DNA of 64,000 nt, taken from the NCBI GenBank assembly GCA_031763025.1, contig JASSKH010000010.1, forward strand, positions 4,459,901 to 4,523,900, written 5' to 3'. The translations under genes and the position numbers were made by a program. Each line of letters starts with the position of its first letter. The first letter of the stretch is position 1. Below, piece by piece: positions 23,080 to 34,590 of this stretch. The notes beneath the pieces were generated by a model. It was not told the DNA's origin. It saw only the letters and a program-made list of their open reading frames with translations, and ran no database searches. This DNA is from Macrocystis pyrifera (lineage: Eukaryota > Sar > Phaeophyceae > Laminariales > Laminariaceae).

Positions 23080-24150
23080 ATATTAATATTGATATGTGCC
23101 CATGGTACCGAGTGCATGTTGTTTTTATTAATGCCTGTCCAATAGCAGTAGAGGTACCTGTACTATAAGTAGTAGCAACAGTAGTCGTAGCCGTTGTGCT
23201 GTCCGCCAGTGCTGTTGTTGCGGTCTGCATGCTGCTTCTACCCGGCCAATAGCAGTGGATGCCCTCAACCATATATAATACATAGCCTGTACATTTTCAA
23301 ATTATTGGTAGTCGTAGTATCAGTAGTGGACAAACGTAAAGTACTCGAGTTGTAGCGTGCATGCTCTGCTTCTATCTTTACTGCAATACATCTCTCTGCG
23401 TAGTAGTGGTAATGGTGCACATCATAAGAGTAGCAGTATAGTAGTCCTAGAGTCATGCCCCCAACCCATGCATGCTACGTTACCGTTGTATTGAAGTTGG
23501 TATCATAGGATCAGTAGTATTAATAGGAGTAGGTATAATAATAGTAGTAGTGTTTTTAATAGTATTTATTCATGCTGCTTCTACCTGCTGTACTGCATCT
23601 ACGTATTACAGGTGGTGTATAGTAACAGTATAACAGTAGTCATGCCCCTACCCAAGGTACCGCGTGGTTGTTTGACCTCTCTGTTTACCATGATGATGTT
23701 GTCTGTATATGGTACGGGCGATTATTGGTCATGCTCTAGCAGTAGATACTGTACGTAATACAGTAGTATCATAGTATAGTTAGCATAGTCGTAGTAGTAG
23801 AGTGCGGACCAGGTAGTATTTTGCAGAATGCGTGCTGCTTCTAACTGTACTACATCTGCGTAGTAGTGATAATGGTGTGTAGTGACGGTATTTATAGTAG
23901 TAATGTAGTATTCACTACAGAAAGTCTTTTCTTAGAGTAGTACTCAGTTCCTGCCGACTACTACTCTTTCTTTCAAGCAATACGCTGCTCCTACCTGTAC
24001 TACATCTGCGTAGTGGTCGTAGTAGCGGTGCATAGTGACGGCATAGTAGTCAACCCATGCTACCGCGTGCATGTAGTAGTGTGGTATTCGCCACAGAAAG
24101 AGTAGTACTCAGTTCCTGCCGACTACTATCATTACTCTTTCCTTGCAGCA
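23080..24150. repeat. TAG/TAC trinucleotide-rich block with local duplications
   Basis: The block is dominated by GTAGTA and TACTAC runs. A longer local unit (CCACAGAAAG, AGTAGTACTCAGTTCCTGCC, GCAATACGCTG, ACTACATCTGCGTAGT) recurs near 23810, 23915 and 24080. No coding sequence. Confidence 0.6.
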
Positions 24151-24402
24151 ATACGCTGACTCACGGGTCCCGTTTCCGCCAAGAACAGCTAATATTATAC
24201 GGGTGATGCCTGTGACTCCCTCTTCGCCTTGCTAAGCCCCCGGGATTTCCCGTTACCCATATCCCGAAGGGGAAGCTACACCCGATAGGCAGGGCGGGCG
24301 GGTTCTTCTTTGAAGTCGCCCAACTCCTACCCTGTGCCATACCCCAGCTCATCCACACCCACGAATAGAGCTCCGTACTGTATGCTCTTACTTTCTATCT
24401 CA

Positions 24403-24622
24403 ACCGTATACCAGATACGTCTGTACGCTGACCTACCCGCTTCGTTTCATTACCTGGGGAACCAGGGTGTGTGTTTTTAGGCACGCGCAAGCGTTTCAGA
24501 AAAAGGAGACGTTCGAAGGGAGTTTCGAACCCGTGAGCTGGACGACGTCAAATGTGAAGGTGTTACCTACTGAGCTATAGGGGCAAAAGATCGATCGATT
24601 ATACCCAATCCAGGGTAATCCT
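24403..24622 (-). repeat. tRNA-derived SINE, copy 2, inverted
   Basis: Reverse-complement partner of 21137-21350, including the tRNA-like head (TATAGCTCAGTAGGTAACA and GGGTTCGAA on the minus strand) and the tail with GCGGGTAGGTCAGCGTACAG. The pair forms an inverted arrangement 3 kb apart. Confidence 0.7.
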
Positions 24623-24964
24623 AAAAAACACTTGTTCTTCTCGACACGTTTATTGTTATTATGTAGTTCTTCGTTTCACGAATATCATATTGTCAGTCGT
24701 TTTCGGTCGACTTTTCAGGGTTTTGTTATGATACTGCTTTGTATGAGGTTGAAAGCCCGGAAATTACCTGGGTTCAGTAACTGAGAACGTATTTGTAGTA
24801 CTTGGAAGGCGTATCTTAGATGGAAAACCAGGGGTTTTCCAGAGACGCACGAGCTTGGTCTCAGTCTCTGCGTGCATGAAAGGAATAAAACTGCTCTTCT
24901 TCTGTAGCTAAGCAAACATGTGAGTCACAACGTTTACCGACTTAAAAGGCAGACCTGTCCAGGG

Positions 24965-25055
24965 ATACAAAGTGTCCCGCACCCGTTGATCTTAACAAGT
25001 GGCGTCGTCGGCAGGACAGAATATACAAAGTGTCCCGCACCCGTTGATCTTAACA
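24965..25055 (+). repeat. LTR-end and primer-site remnant
   Basis: A 32-bp direct repeat (TACAAAGTGTCCCGCACCCG and on to CTTAACA) lies at 24965-24996 and 25024-25055. Between the copies is AGTGGCGTCGTCGGCAGGAC, placed like a retrotransposon primer-binding site and similar to the one at 19767. It looks like two LTR ends brought together by loss of the interior. The outer limits are not visible. Confidence 0.4.
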
Positions 25056-26229
25056 GTTCCCATACAGATATGTAACAAACGTGTCATGCGGTGCGGAAAA
25101 CACGCAGATTAAAAACCGGCTGAAGAAGAGAGCGTCGATTTTTTTGTTTTCGGTCGATTGTCGATGCCGAAAAAATCGACCCAAAAATAGTCTTGGTTTT
25201 CGGTGGGCAAACACCGCCAAGAGAGAGGAACGAAATAATCGTCGACGGTTTTCGGTGTATCACTGCTTGTTTGTCCCAAGCAGTGAGAAGTCCAGCGGTA
25301 TAGGACTACGAGAGCACCTGGCACGAGTTTCTTACTGAGCTCAGGGTTACGGCGAAAAATAAATGTATCTTACTCGCCCTGTGTGTTGACCATTTTCATG
25401 TTGCTAGGGTCGATTAACGATACGTATCGTAGTATATTTCGTTCTGTCCTGAAATTCGGCATTTCACCAAATTCAGCGAGGGTTGAATCTTGTCGAGTAC
25501 ATACCTCAGTTGGCTCGGTAAATATTCGTCCACCCGGCACAGAAACTTCGCTACAGCAGCTGCGTTCGTGGAACCCATCCGTGCGGTAGTCTCACCGTCA
25601 TCGGTCGCTCTCGTAGGCAGGTATCGGTGCCTTGGGGAGTGAAATCCATCACCAACTCGTCACGCTACAAGCCCAACGCGACAAAGTCTCAGCAACTGCC
25701 CTGACCGAGCTCAGTCAGTCGGTCACCTCGGTGCCGTCACCTTGTGAACTCGGCCACGAGAACCTAGAATGCCTATTGCGCTTTCTGCGTTCGGCCTTGA
25801 CTTGCGAATGATCTTGGGAACGACCCTTGTCAGCCTTGTGCGCTCGCGAGTGTTGGCACAGCTCGAGCGGTGGGGCTGCCCGATTATCTACAGCCCTGTT
25901 CCTAAATTTCCTTATGAACCTTCAAAACTTCAGACGTTATTATCAGAGTCGAAGGTTTTCGCTTTTGCCGAAGAAAAAGTCGGGAAAATACAGAAAAAAA
26001 ACTGAAAAACGCTCCTCGTCGAGATCGACCCTTCTCTGGTCGAAAAAACAAGGTCTCTTTCTTAGAGGTAATTTCCTAACTTTGGTCAGAAAGTTAGCCT
26101 TATGGGTATTATTTACTTGTATGCAGGCTATTTCTTATTCGCGTGCCTACACTTCTATATCATACTACTATTAAAAATATCAGTAGCAGAGAGGGTGATT
26201 TGCACTGTGTGTAAAAAAGCGACGATCAG
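25056..26229. other. Gene-less stretch
   Basis: Short ORFs only. TCGG/CCGA-rich and A-rich runs near 25130-25250 and 25940-26060. I recognise no gene or element. Confidence 0.35.
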
Positions 26230-26640
26230 GTGTCACCCATCCTGCAACCAGCCCCCGGAATGGAGGGATGCACATTATTGTTGTCTTTTCTCGCGACATG
26301 CCGTGGCATGCCGTGGCGACACCTGCGGCAAACCTTCCACGTCATCTTCCACGGCATACCAAGGAACCTTCCACGGATCTCCACGGCATACCATGGAACC
26401 CTCACCCTAACCCTAACCCTAACCCTAACCTGGGTGCCGTGGACATTGGGGTGCCGTGGGGGTTGCCATGACATGCCGTGGGGTTGCCATGGAGTGCGGT
26501 GGCGCTTGCCGCGAGGGTGGCCATGGTACCACACATGGCATGCCGGGCACCCCCCACGGCGTGGCATGGAATCATGTGCCACGCCATGGGATGCCACGGT
26601 ATGCCGAGGGTGGGGCCATAGCAATGCTACGACATGCCCA
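26230..26640. repeat. CCRTGG/GCATGCC-type palindromic repeat cluster
   Basis: Variants of CCACGGCATACC, GCCGTGGCATGCC and CCATGGCATGCCG recur at short intervals, many self-complementary. Overlapping ORFs on both strands are produced by the motif and are His/Trp/Pro-rich. A telomere-type tract lies inside. Confidence 0.7.
26405..26430. repeat. Interstitial telomere-type tract (CCCTAA)4
   Basis: Four perfect CCCTAA units plus CC (TTAGGG on the other strand), embedded in the CCRTGG repeat cluster. Such tracts mark past chromosome-end fusion, break repair using telomerase, or plain replication slippage. Confidence 0.85.
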
Positions 26641-27560
26641 CAAAAAGGTCAAATAGTGTAGAACCCTGCCAGGATGAGAAAGAGCCTAGTTAATGATGAG
26701 AACATTAGGTTCACTTTTCCGGGGACGCTAGAAAAAAACGGGATTTCGAAAATGTCCTTAACCGGAAAGCCCCAGCGCTAGGCTGCATCCTATACAACAG
26801 TCGAAGATCAAGGTTAAACCAGGATGTCTTCACAGAGTTAATTCAAGGCTAGCTCTGGCTGAGATGCCTGCAGATCCCATTATAAAGTGCTTGTTGTTAT
26901 AGTGGGCCCCTATAGTGCTGTATGCACGTGGCCGCAGCATGCGGGGGGGTGTCACGACGACCTATCTCCCCGGCAGAAGCGGCATCTACTACAATAACAA
27001 CTTGCATCGCGTCCCTACTGTTGTACCTTTGCAGCAGTTAGTTACTGCATATATTTACTGCTGATGTTGGGCACGCCGCCCCACGTGACCGGCGTTTGGG
27101 AAAAACCCAATCACAACCCGGTTGACAATCGCATAGGGCTAGTCTTGGGTATAACATCAGTGAGTGGTGGTCTGTTAATGGAGGCATATAATTCAAAACA
27201 TACCTGGTACGCACGAGTATTTTGTGGTGCTACAGAACATTCGGTGCGTCCATACGGAAGGTACAATTGTACTTCGAGCCATTAGCCAGATGTTTTACCA
27301 CCTATCCTACCACACCGTCCTGCTGTAAAAGCAGGTACAGCAGCAGTATGTGTCAAAAACACCCGTGTCTTTGTAGCGACTTTTACTCACCTTGTCCGTA
27401 CCTACGGCGTAGCGCAAGCTTGTACTAATTTATGCAAAAAAAGGTAGGCGCTCGTCCTTGCTTGCTCGTCCTTGCTTTGTTTTACCAAATAAATGTCTAC
27501 CAGGTCTTCGATACTACCGGTGGTACTACCAGGTGTTTGCGAGTTTTGCACATGAAACCG
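26640..27560. other. Gene-less stretch
   Basis: No exon, RNA gene or named repeat recognised. Short ORFs lack motifs. Confidence 0.3.
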
Positions 27561-27564
27561 CTCT

Positions 27565-27712
27565 TTCTACCTGTCAGCACATCCAGCCCAACCAGTGTCC
27601 GTGCCGATTCGTGAATCATATAGATAACTACAAGTTTTGTCGTCACAAAAACTACGCCACAGAGATACTACAGCAGTACGTTGCTATGGAGTAAGCAGAG
27701 TCGACAATGCAA
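27565..27712 (+). repeat. Dispersed repeat X, copy 1
   Basis: It contains CACATCCAGCCCAACCAGTG, TCCGTGCCGATTC, CTACGCCACAGAGATACTAC and GACAATGCAATGCCAT. It matches 44955-45110 in the same direction and 32762-32925 and 33048-33240 in reverse. All copies lie around LINE sequence. The family is unrecognised and could be a non-autonomous retroelement. Confidence 0.6.
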
Positions 27713-28635
27713 TGCCATTTCGTCACACTTTATATTTTAAAAAAAATTGTGTGACCGTTTTCTATTTTTCATTTTTTCCCGATTCTGTTGACGTTTGCCC
27801 AGGTCCGATTGTCTCTGTCCTCTTCGTGTGTGTAGTCGATTGTGCCGTCCTTTTGACCCACCAACTGGACATATGACTGCTCGTGTTAGTTGTTGGTATT
27901 AAGAGCCCTTTGGCTCTACGCTCTTCATATTGCCTTCTTGCCTCTCCGTCTGGTGTTATCGTGTCGTCCATAATAATATTATGTTGGTCCATCAGCTGGA
28001 CATACCATATCACTGACCGTAGCAGCAAACAACAACCTTGTCCTCGGGACTCGGCCCACGCTTTGAGCGCATGATAGCTTCATTTTTATTAAAATATTTT
28101 TTTCCTTTTATTTTTTTTCCTTTCTTTCTTCTTTCTTTTCTCATTTCGTATTTTTATTTTCGTCTTTTTCACTTTTTGTTCCTCGAGTGTTGTACGTATA
28201 CATATGTTGCTGGTGTTATTTAGTTGCAAAAGTGATGCGGGATGGTATTCCACAGCTAGTTTTTACCGTTTCCCTTGCGAACTGTTATGGTAGCCATGAT
28301 GATGAGCACTATTTCGTACTTGATTGTTTTCCCCCATCGAGAGGCTTACTTGCTACAGCTTGTTTTTGCGACCAGACTCTGAGGCAGGATTTCGGGAAAG
28401 TGAGAAGTGAGCTAATGTGAGAACATCATCATCACTGGATACGACATGCACGACATAAACATTTTTGGAAAGAGACAATACAAAAGAAAAGAAAATACAA
28501 AACAAACAAAGAACCAACCCTACGAAAACAAAAACTGCCGTGCCCCCACGCAGTGGAGGTGGCAGACATTTGAATCTAACGACACTAACTACGTGTACAT
28601 ATAAACAGACAAAGTTAGATTGAAAATAATAATGG

Positions 28636-28866
28636 GTCATTCTTATCGGAGAGCTTTTTTTTTCATAATAATACATGTTTTTTCGAGCAATTTTTTTATC
28701 TTCCAGATTTTCCTGATTTTATTTTCCAAATTTGTGAAATTCAATAAACGTGATTTATTTTGCTTCCGGAGAAGTTCACGAATGGTGACAGAAAGCCTCC
28801 GTATATTGATAAATATCTCCAACTATTTCCAAACTTTGGAAATTCTGAAGAAAATGCTCTCCGATA
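28636..28866. repeat. Dispersed repeat R, copy 2
   Basis: Partner of 19165-19387, immediately upstream of the LINE endonuclease remains. It may be part of the LINE's 5' region or an independent repeat. Confidence 0.7.
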
Positions 28867-28989
28867 TGAAAGAACCAAGGGGAATAACGGACAAACCGAT
28901 TCACAACATAATTACAAAAGGCACCCTACCTACTCCAGGTAGCCGCAGCAGTCTGTTGTACGAGTACCACAGATAGCGAGGTTCTACCT

Positions 28990-31900
28990 ACTACCGTCTA
29001 TGCGCTTTGAGCTGGCTAGCAAATGCGAGGCAGTTAATTTCGTCGTTGCGTATGCTCCAACTGATTGTACCAAGGACGTTGAACTGAAACGTAGTTTCTG
29101 GCAGAAGTTGTGGAGGACTTGGTGGAAAAGATCCCTACAAAAGAGTGTCTGTTTGTACTGATGGATGCCAACGCGCGAACTGGATAGAGGATGGAAGGGT
29201 GTGTTGATGATGAAAGTAGAGTGCTTGGAGCATATGGGCGTGATGTTCGTAACGATAATGGCAGACGACTCCTGTCGTTCGCCACCAATTGCAAGTTAGC
29301 TCTCACCAACACGGTTTTCAGCACGCGCAAGGGTGGGATTTCGCATACACACAACGGCACCAGCCCGAGTGACCGTAAGCGAATCGACTACACCTAACCC
29401 GTCAAGCCCAACGACCTAGAGTACAAGATGTTAAAGTCGTCCCACAGCCTCCTGCCCCAGCTAAGGCTGACTCAGACCACAACATCTTGTATACCAAAGT
29501 CCGACTCAGTGGTCACTTTGCGTCCAACAAACAAATACGTAGACCGGCAAAACGCCGAGAGTTCGACAGGCAGCTTTTTATGTCCGATGGAAAGTGTCGT
29601 GAACGAGTAGTCGCGAGGGTAATCTCTACTCTCAACCACCTTACCCAGCCCCGTAATACGTCTGGCATGGTTGAGTTTTTCACTGCGGCTATTATTGATG
29701 CGGTCGAAAAAGAGGTACCACCCCCTCCACGTCGCCACCGCAGACATGGATGGTGTGAGTCTGCCGAAACCTTGGCCGCATTCATATTAGCATGGACAGC
29801 GAGGGGGGATGCACGGCAATTCTTGCGTGCCCACCCCGGGATAGAACCGCGTGGAAGACACTGAGATCTGCGTGTGCGAACCTGCAGAAGGTGATTGCCG
29901 CAGGACTGCATGCGTACTTCGAAGCGTACCTCGCTGAAACCGAACGACTACTAGCGAACAGCGACCAGAGAGGCTTTTACAAGCACCTTAAGAGAACGGT
30001 AGGATTGGAAGGGACTAAAGCGAGAAGCGAACAGTTCATTAGGGACGAGGATGGCACGCTGTTGCGGGATAAGGTGCGAATTCGTGAACGGTGGGGGAGG
30101 TTTCACCACAAACTTTGAACACGAAATCGCTTAAACTCGATTCCACGATCATCGACCTCTTGCCGCCACAACCGCTTAAACTGTCGCTCGGAGATGAACC
30201 ATCCATGGACGAGATGACGGAAGCACTTAAGGGGATGTCAAACTGGAAAGCTGTCGGGCCAGATGGTCTCGCGGCCGAACTCCTGAAAATCGACCACCCA
30301 GCATTCGCCCAGTGCTTTCACAACATCCTTGTCAATGCTTGGTTAAAACAGGAGAAGTCCCCCAGCAATGGAAAGATGCGATCATCAAGGTCCTTCACCA
30401 AAAGGAGGACCGAACTGATTGCAACAACTACAGAGGGATTTCGCTTGTTGCTCACGCAGGCAAAGTCTTGTTGAAAATCGTCGCGTCTCAGCAACTACTG
30501 CGAGACCGAGGAATTACTCCCGGAGGAACAGTGCGGCTTCCGCCCCGCACGATCAACGATTGATATGTTGTTCGTCGTGCGCCGGTTGCAAGAGCTTGGA
30601 AGACAGAGGAAAATCCCCCTGTACTTGTGCTTCATCGATCTGCAGAAAGCGTACGACTCTGTCGACCGAGAGCTGTTATGGGAAGTACTCACACGTTTTG
30701 GCGTACCAACTAAGATGCTGAGAATTATCCGTAATTTCCACGATGGCATGCGGGGTCGCGTGCGTACGGATGACGGCGAGCACTCGGAATGGTTTGATGT
30801 CACGCAGGGGCTGCGGCAAGGCTGTGTGCTGTCACCGTTACTGTTCAACATATTTTTCGCTGCTGCGTTGCACGTCGTACTAGTACGCTTTAGCCATGAC
30901 GAAACCATCGTAAGGGATTTGGTCCAACTCAGTGATACTGGAGTAGTCGGAACGGAGGAGCAGGAGCCGTTGGCGTGCGTGCGAAGGGCTGTATGGGGCA
31001 TGTTGTACGCCGATGACGCAGGGATAGTCTCGAAGTCGGCTGAAGGGCTCGCGAAAATGATGACAGTCATCGTGACTGTCTTCGAAGCAGCAGGCCTTAC
31101 GGTGTCGGAAAAGAAGACAGAGACTATGCTTCTACAAACGCCAGACCAGAAAACCCTCGCACCACCGCTCGTTATCGAAGCAGCAGGCCAGAGGTATAAG
31201 CAGACGGCCCAGTTCTTGTACCTAGGCGGCATTATCCACGAAAACGCTGACCTCTCGCTCGAAATCGACCGACGGATCCGTCTCATGCGAGCATGCCTCA
31301 AACGGTTCGGCCCGGAGCTGTATGATAGGACGACCGCCCCCCTTAGCCTGAAAGTCCGAATGCTGAAGGCCGAGGTGATTGAGACCCTGCTGTACGGGTG
31401 TATGACGTGGACCCTCAGAGCGGAACACTTTGCCAAGCTTCGAACGGCTCACCACCAAGTCCTGTTGCGAGTCATTGGCTCCCAGCGCCGACTTCGTACT
31501 GACCACGCCACCCTCTCGTACGCGAAGGCCCTCAAGATGACACGTTGCGAGGGCATCGAAACGACCATCCGCAAACGGCGTCTCTTCTTCGCGGGGGGGG
31601 TGGTACGGCAAAGCAAGGATCGATTACCCAGTCGGGTAATGTTCGGGACGATTGCTGGGGGGGAGAACCCGAGACCTCGCGGACAGGTTAAGACTTGGCA
31701 TAGATGCATAGTCGAGGACCTTAGGGAGTTCCGAGCCACCGAAGGGTCAACGGAACTTGCTCCCTTGGTGTTTGGAGTTGAGACCGCACTGTGGCCCACT
31801 GCTGCAAAAAAGGCGGGGAAGTGGTACCGGGGGATCCTTGAAGCAGCCGAACGGTTCATGGTGAGGTGGCACGAGGCTGAGGCTGAGCTGAGCAGGCATC

Positions 31901-32460
31901 GCCGCGCATCCGCCGTGGGTGGTGTCCAAGGGAATGGGGGCAGGGGGGGCAACAAGAGGAGTGGCAGAAAGCCCGACCAAGGGAATGCAGAGAGGGGGGG
32001 GGGGGAAGAGTAGAAGGGAAACTGCAGTGGACGAAATTAGGAAGGAGATGGCAGACAGGGTAGCCAGGTACCGGCCAGACTAGGGAGTAGAACATGCCTA
32101 TACTACTCGTACCGACTGGTGCAGCTGGTTCGAACATGGTCTTCCTTTGTATCCCTGTTGTTCTTGTTTATTTTTGTTTCATTTTATTTTCCTCTTTGCG
32201 CTGACCCTATGTGATTTTCACTATATTTTCTTTCTCTTCCTTTCCCCGATTGATAAGCCTTAGTGAAGGAGTCGTGTGGCCTGGGTGGATGACGAGACTG
32301 CTTTGCTTGTTTCGTACTGTCTGACGCCGAGGGGCTGGGCATAGTTGACGAACGCTGGACGACGGTGGCAGACACGGTAGCAAGGTACCAGGCGGGCCAG
32401 CAGGGAGACCCTGGCTGTGCTACTCGTACCATAAACTGCTGCCGCTACCTGGAGCATGCC
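28990..32460 (+). mobile_element. Non-LTR retrotransposon (LINE), 5' half decayed
   Basis: Endonuclease-like sequence (NFVVAYAPTD near 29035, LMDANARTG near 29160, DRKRIDYT near 29375) is followed by a linker, then reverse transcriptase ([14 protein letters not shown] near 30250; [26 protein letters not shown]) and a basic C-terminal region. The order APE endonuclease then reverse transcriptase is that of LINEs; the clade is undecided. The 5' half is broken: an in-frame TAG near 29184 and frame changes near 29105, 29395, 29830, 30105, 30345 and 30510. From about 30515 to 32013 the frame is open. The 3' untranslated part to about 32460 is shared with the truncated copy at 44164. Confidence 0.85.
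30565..32013 (+). pseudogene. LINE reverse transcriptase, C-terminal ORF (482 codons)
   Basis: This is the surviving open part of the LINE ORF2-like protein. The first ATG at 30565 is not the true start: the same frame is open and RT-like from about 30515. Visible motifs are [12 protein letters not shown] (residues 23-34), [14 protein letters not shown] (82-95) and the catalytic YADD (148-151), followed by the thumb-like region and a conserved C-terminal domain with LYGCMTWTL. The enzyme would copy the LINE RNA at a nicked target site. The catalytic aspartates are present, but endonuclease and fingers lie in broken frames upstream, so the copy should be inactive. The Gly/Arg-rich end coincides with G homopolymers and may be inaccurate. 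Confidence 0.8.
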
Positions 32461-32761
32461 TTGTGCTTTGTTTGGTTTTCCTGTTATTTTTCCCTTGGTT
32501 CTTAGTCTTACTCTGTTGACGACTAGTGGTGTTTTCTTCTTTTTCCTTTTCTAGCTCGTTCTTTTCAAGTGTCTGCCAGATCCCCTGCGGGGGGGGTACG
32601 ATTGTTTGTTGCTATATATACATATACCAGGTATATATTTGGTTCTTTTTCTTGTTTCTTTTCTCTTTCGAATTGTCTTCGTTTTTGTTATTATTATTAT
32701 TTTTTTCTTTTCTCTTTGTTTCGTTTTAGTTTCTCTAGGTCATGGAATGGGCATGTCGTGC

Positions 32762-32925
32762 CTGTCGTACGCAGTATGATGACATGGCATTGCATTGCAT
32801 ACGTGGCAACGTAGTATCTCTGTGGCGTAGCTTTGTGACCACAGAACTTGTATCTCTCTAGGATTGAAGAATCGGCACGGACACTGGTTGTGCTGGATGT
32901 CGACGGGTAGAAAGAACGGTTTAAT
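32762..32925 (-). repeat. Dispersed repeat X, copy 2 (reverse)
   Basis: Reverse complement of the block at 27565, with AGTATCTCTGTGGCGTAGCT and GAAGAATCGGCACGGACACT on the plus strand. It is followed by a CAA-repeat run. Confidence 0.6.
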
Positions 32926-33047
32926 GTGAAGAAAACAACAACAACAACAACCTAGTCGGTCTGGTACCTTACTACCCTGTCTACCGTCGATCTCCGTCCT
33001 GTTTTCGTCAACTATAGCAGCAGCAGTTAGTTGTGCCCCGGTAAGAT

Positions 33048-33240
33048 GACATCGCATTGCATTGCCTATACTCTGTTTACTGCATCCCTAGTGCCACGTA
33101 ATAATGTACTGGTAGTATCTCTGTGGCGTGTTTTTTTGTGAGCACAACAAAACCTTTAGTTCTCCAGGATTGAAGAATCGAGACGGACAAGGGTCGTGCT
33201 GGATGTCGACGTGTAGCACGAACGATCTAATGCAAAGAAC
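33048..33240 (-). repeat. Dispersed repeat X, copy 3 (reverse)
   Basis: Second reverse copy, with TAGTATCTCTGTGGCGTG and GAAGAATCGAGACGGACAAG. It lies in tandem with the copy at 32762, as though duplicated. Confidence 0.6.
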
Positions 33241-33249
33241 GCACAATCA

Positions 33250-34340
33250 GTGTAGTTGAAAGTGGTGCCAAGAAAGGTGCTGTAAGATTGATGCGATATA
33301 CACAGAGTAGTAGTACTCGTTTTTTATTTTTTATCGCGAAAAACATAATCGGGGCAGAATGTATTTTTCCAACCAGGCAACACAGTCACAAAAAAAAAAG
33401 TCTGAAACCAACTGAAAACCAGGGTCTGTGATTTAAGAATGTACAGGAGATGCGAGGATTTGGTGAATATTGATTGGCATTGAATTGGCTCCATGTTGTC
33501 AGGCTGATTCTTATGGGAGCCGAAACCGGAAAACAGAACAGGGTTTGTAGAGAGATCCAGGAATATTTTCGTGCAAATCCGATTTATAGATCGAATCTCT
33601 CATAGACCAAAAACAGAAATCTCTAAAGCATTTCTGCCTTTCGATCAGAAATGGCCCGGCCAGACGAAACCAGACACCAGTTTGTTCTGTACGGCCCCAG
33701 AGCTGGCCGAAACTGGTTTTGAACCCCCACACAGGAGGCATAACGTGGCGAACTTAATAATACTCGTACAATTAAAATTAAACCCGAACGATACCGTTTC
33801 CAGGCATTTTTGGGGATTGTACTCGTAGCGATGTTTGGGAAAACCAGCAATCAATTTTTGATAAACAAATTTTATAAATTTTGAAATACGTCAGCTGTGA
33901 GTTCGACTGATTAAATAGTTGATACTCACCTTTGCAAGCTGCGTAATACGCCTCGTCTATATTCCATTTTTACCGAATTTCACAAGTATTGTGATAAACC
34001 GAACGCGCGTATTCTATAGGTGATTCCTTGTCAAAGATATAGGCGAGCGGCTCCCCTGGATGCTGCCCGGGTCAACAGGACAATTTTAAATAAACATTCT
34101 GCGCACTGATACGTACTATACAATAACCCGAATAAGGGATATTGATATGATGTTGCAACATGTTGAAACCTTTTCATTTCACAAATATTTATAGATTGAT
34201 TGAGTGTTATTGATTTTCTGGGAAGGTATGGTTCTAAGTGTGAATAATTCTTCCGGAGATGAGCTGCTGCTGTTCTTGCTGCTGCTGTTTTTGTTACTTC
34301 TGTTGTTTTAATGGTATGGTTCTAAGTGTGAATAATGTGG
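33250..34340. other. Gene-less stretch with short duplications
   Basis: No gene recognised. GGTATGGTTCTAAGTGTGAA occurs at about 34225 and again at about 34313. A CTG-repeat patch lies between. Confidence 0.4.
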
Positions 34341-34342
34341 AG

Positions 34343-34541
34343 AACCAGGAAAATTACGCCGGTTGAACCACAACCATTCCGTAACAGCTAGGTCTAAAAG
34401 GGCAGGAAGGCATGAAGATTATTCCTTCAAAGAGGAGCAGCAATTTGAAGGCAAACATCTTTGCGGAAAACCAGGAAAATTACGCCGGTTGAACCACAAC
34501 TATTTCGTAACAGCTAGGTTTAAAAGGGCAGGAAGGCATGA
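34343..34541 (+). repeat. Direct repeat upstream of the small spliced gene
   Basis: Two units of about 73 bp at 34343-34415 and 34469-34541 start AACCAGGAAAATTACGCCGG and share AGGGCAGGAAGGCATGAA. The offset is 126 bp, a multiple of three, so an ORF from 34363 runs through both; whether it is translated is unclear. Confidence 0.75.
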
Positions 34542-34590
34542 ATGTTCTTCATTCTTCCTCCAAAGAGGAACAGCAACGCACCGCCGCGAC

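Noticed and set aside
26226-26661. Overlapping 132- to 143-codon ORFs on both strands
   Set aside because: They arise from the CCRTGG repeats and telomere-type tract.
34363-34590. N-terminal extension of the small spliced gene
   Set aside because: It is made of the 126-bp-offset direct repeats; the open frame follows from the repeat length being a multiple of three.
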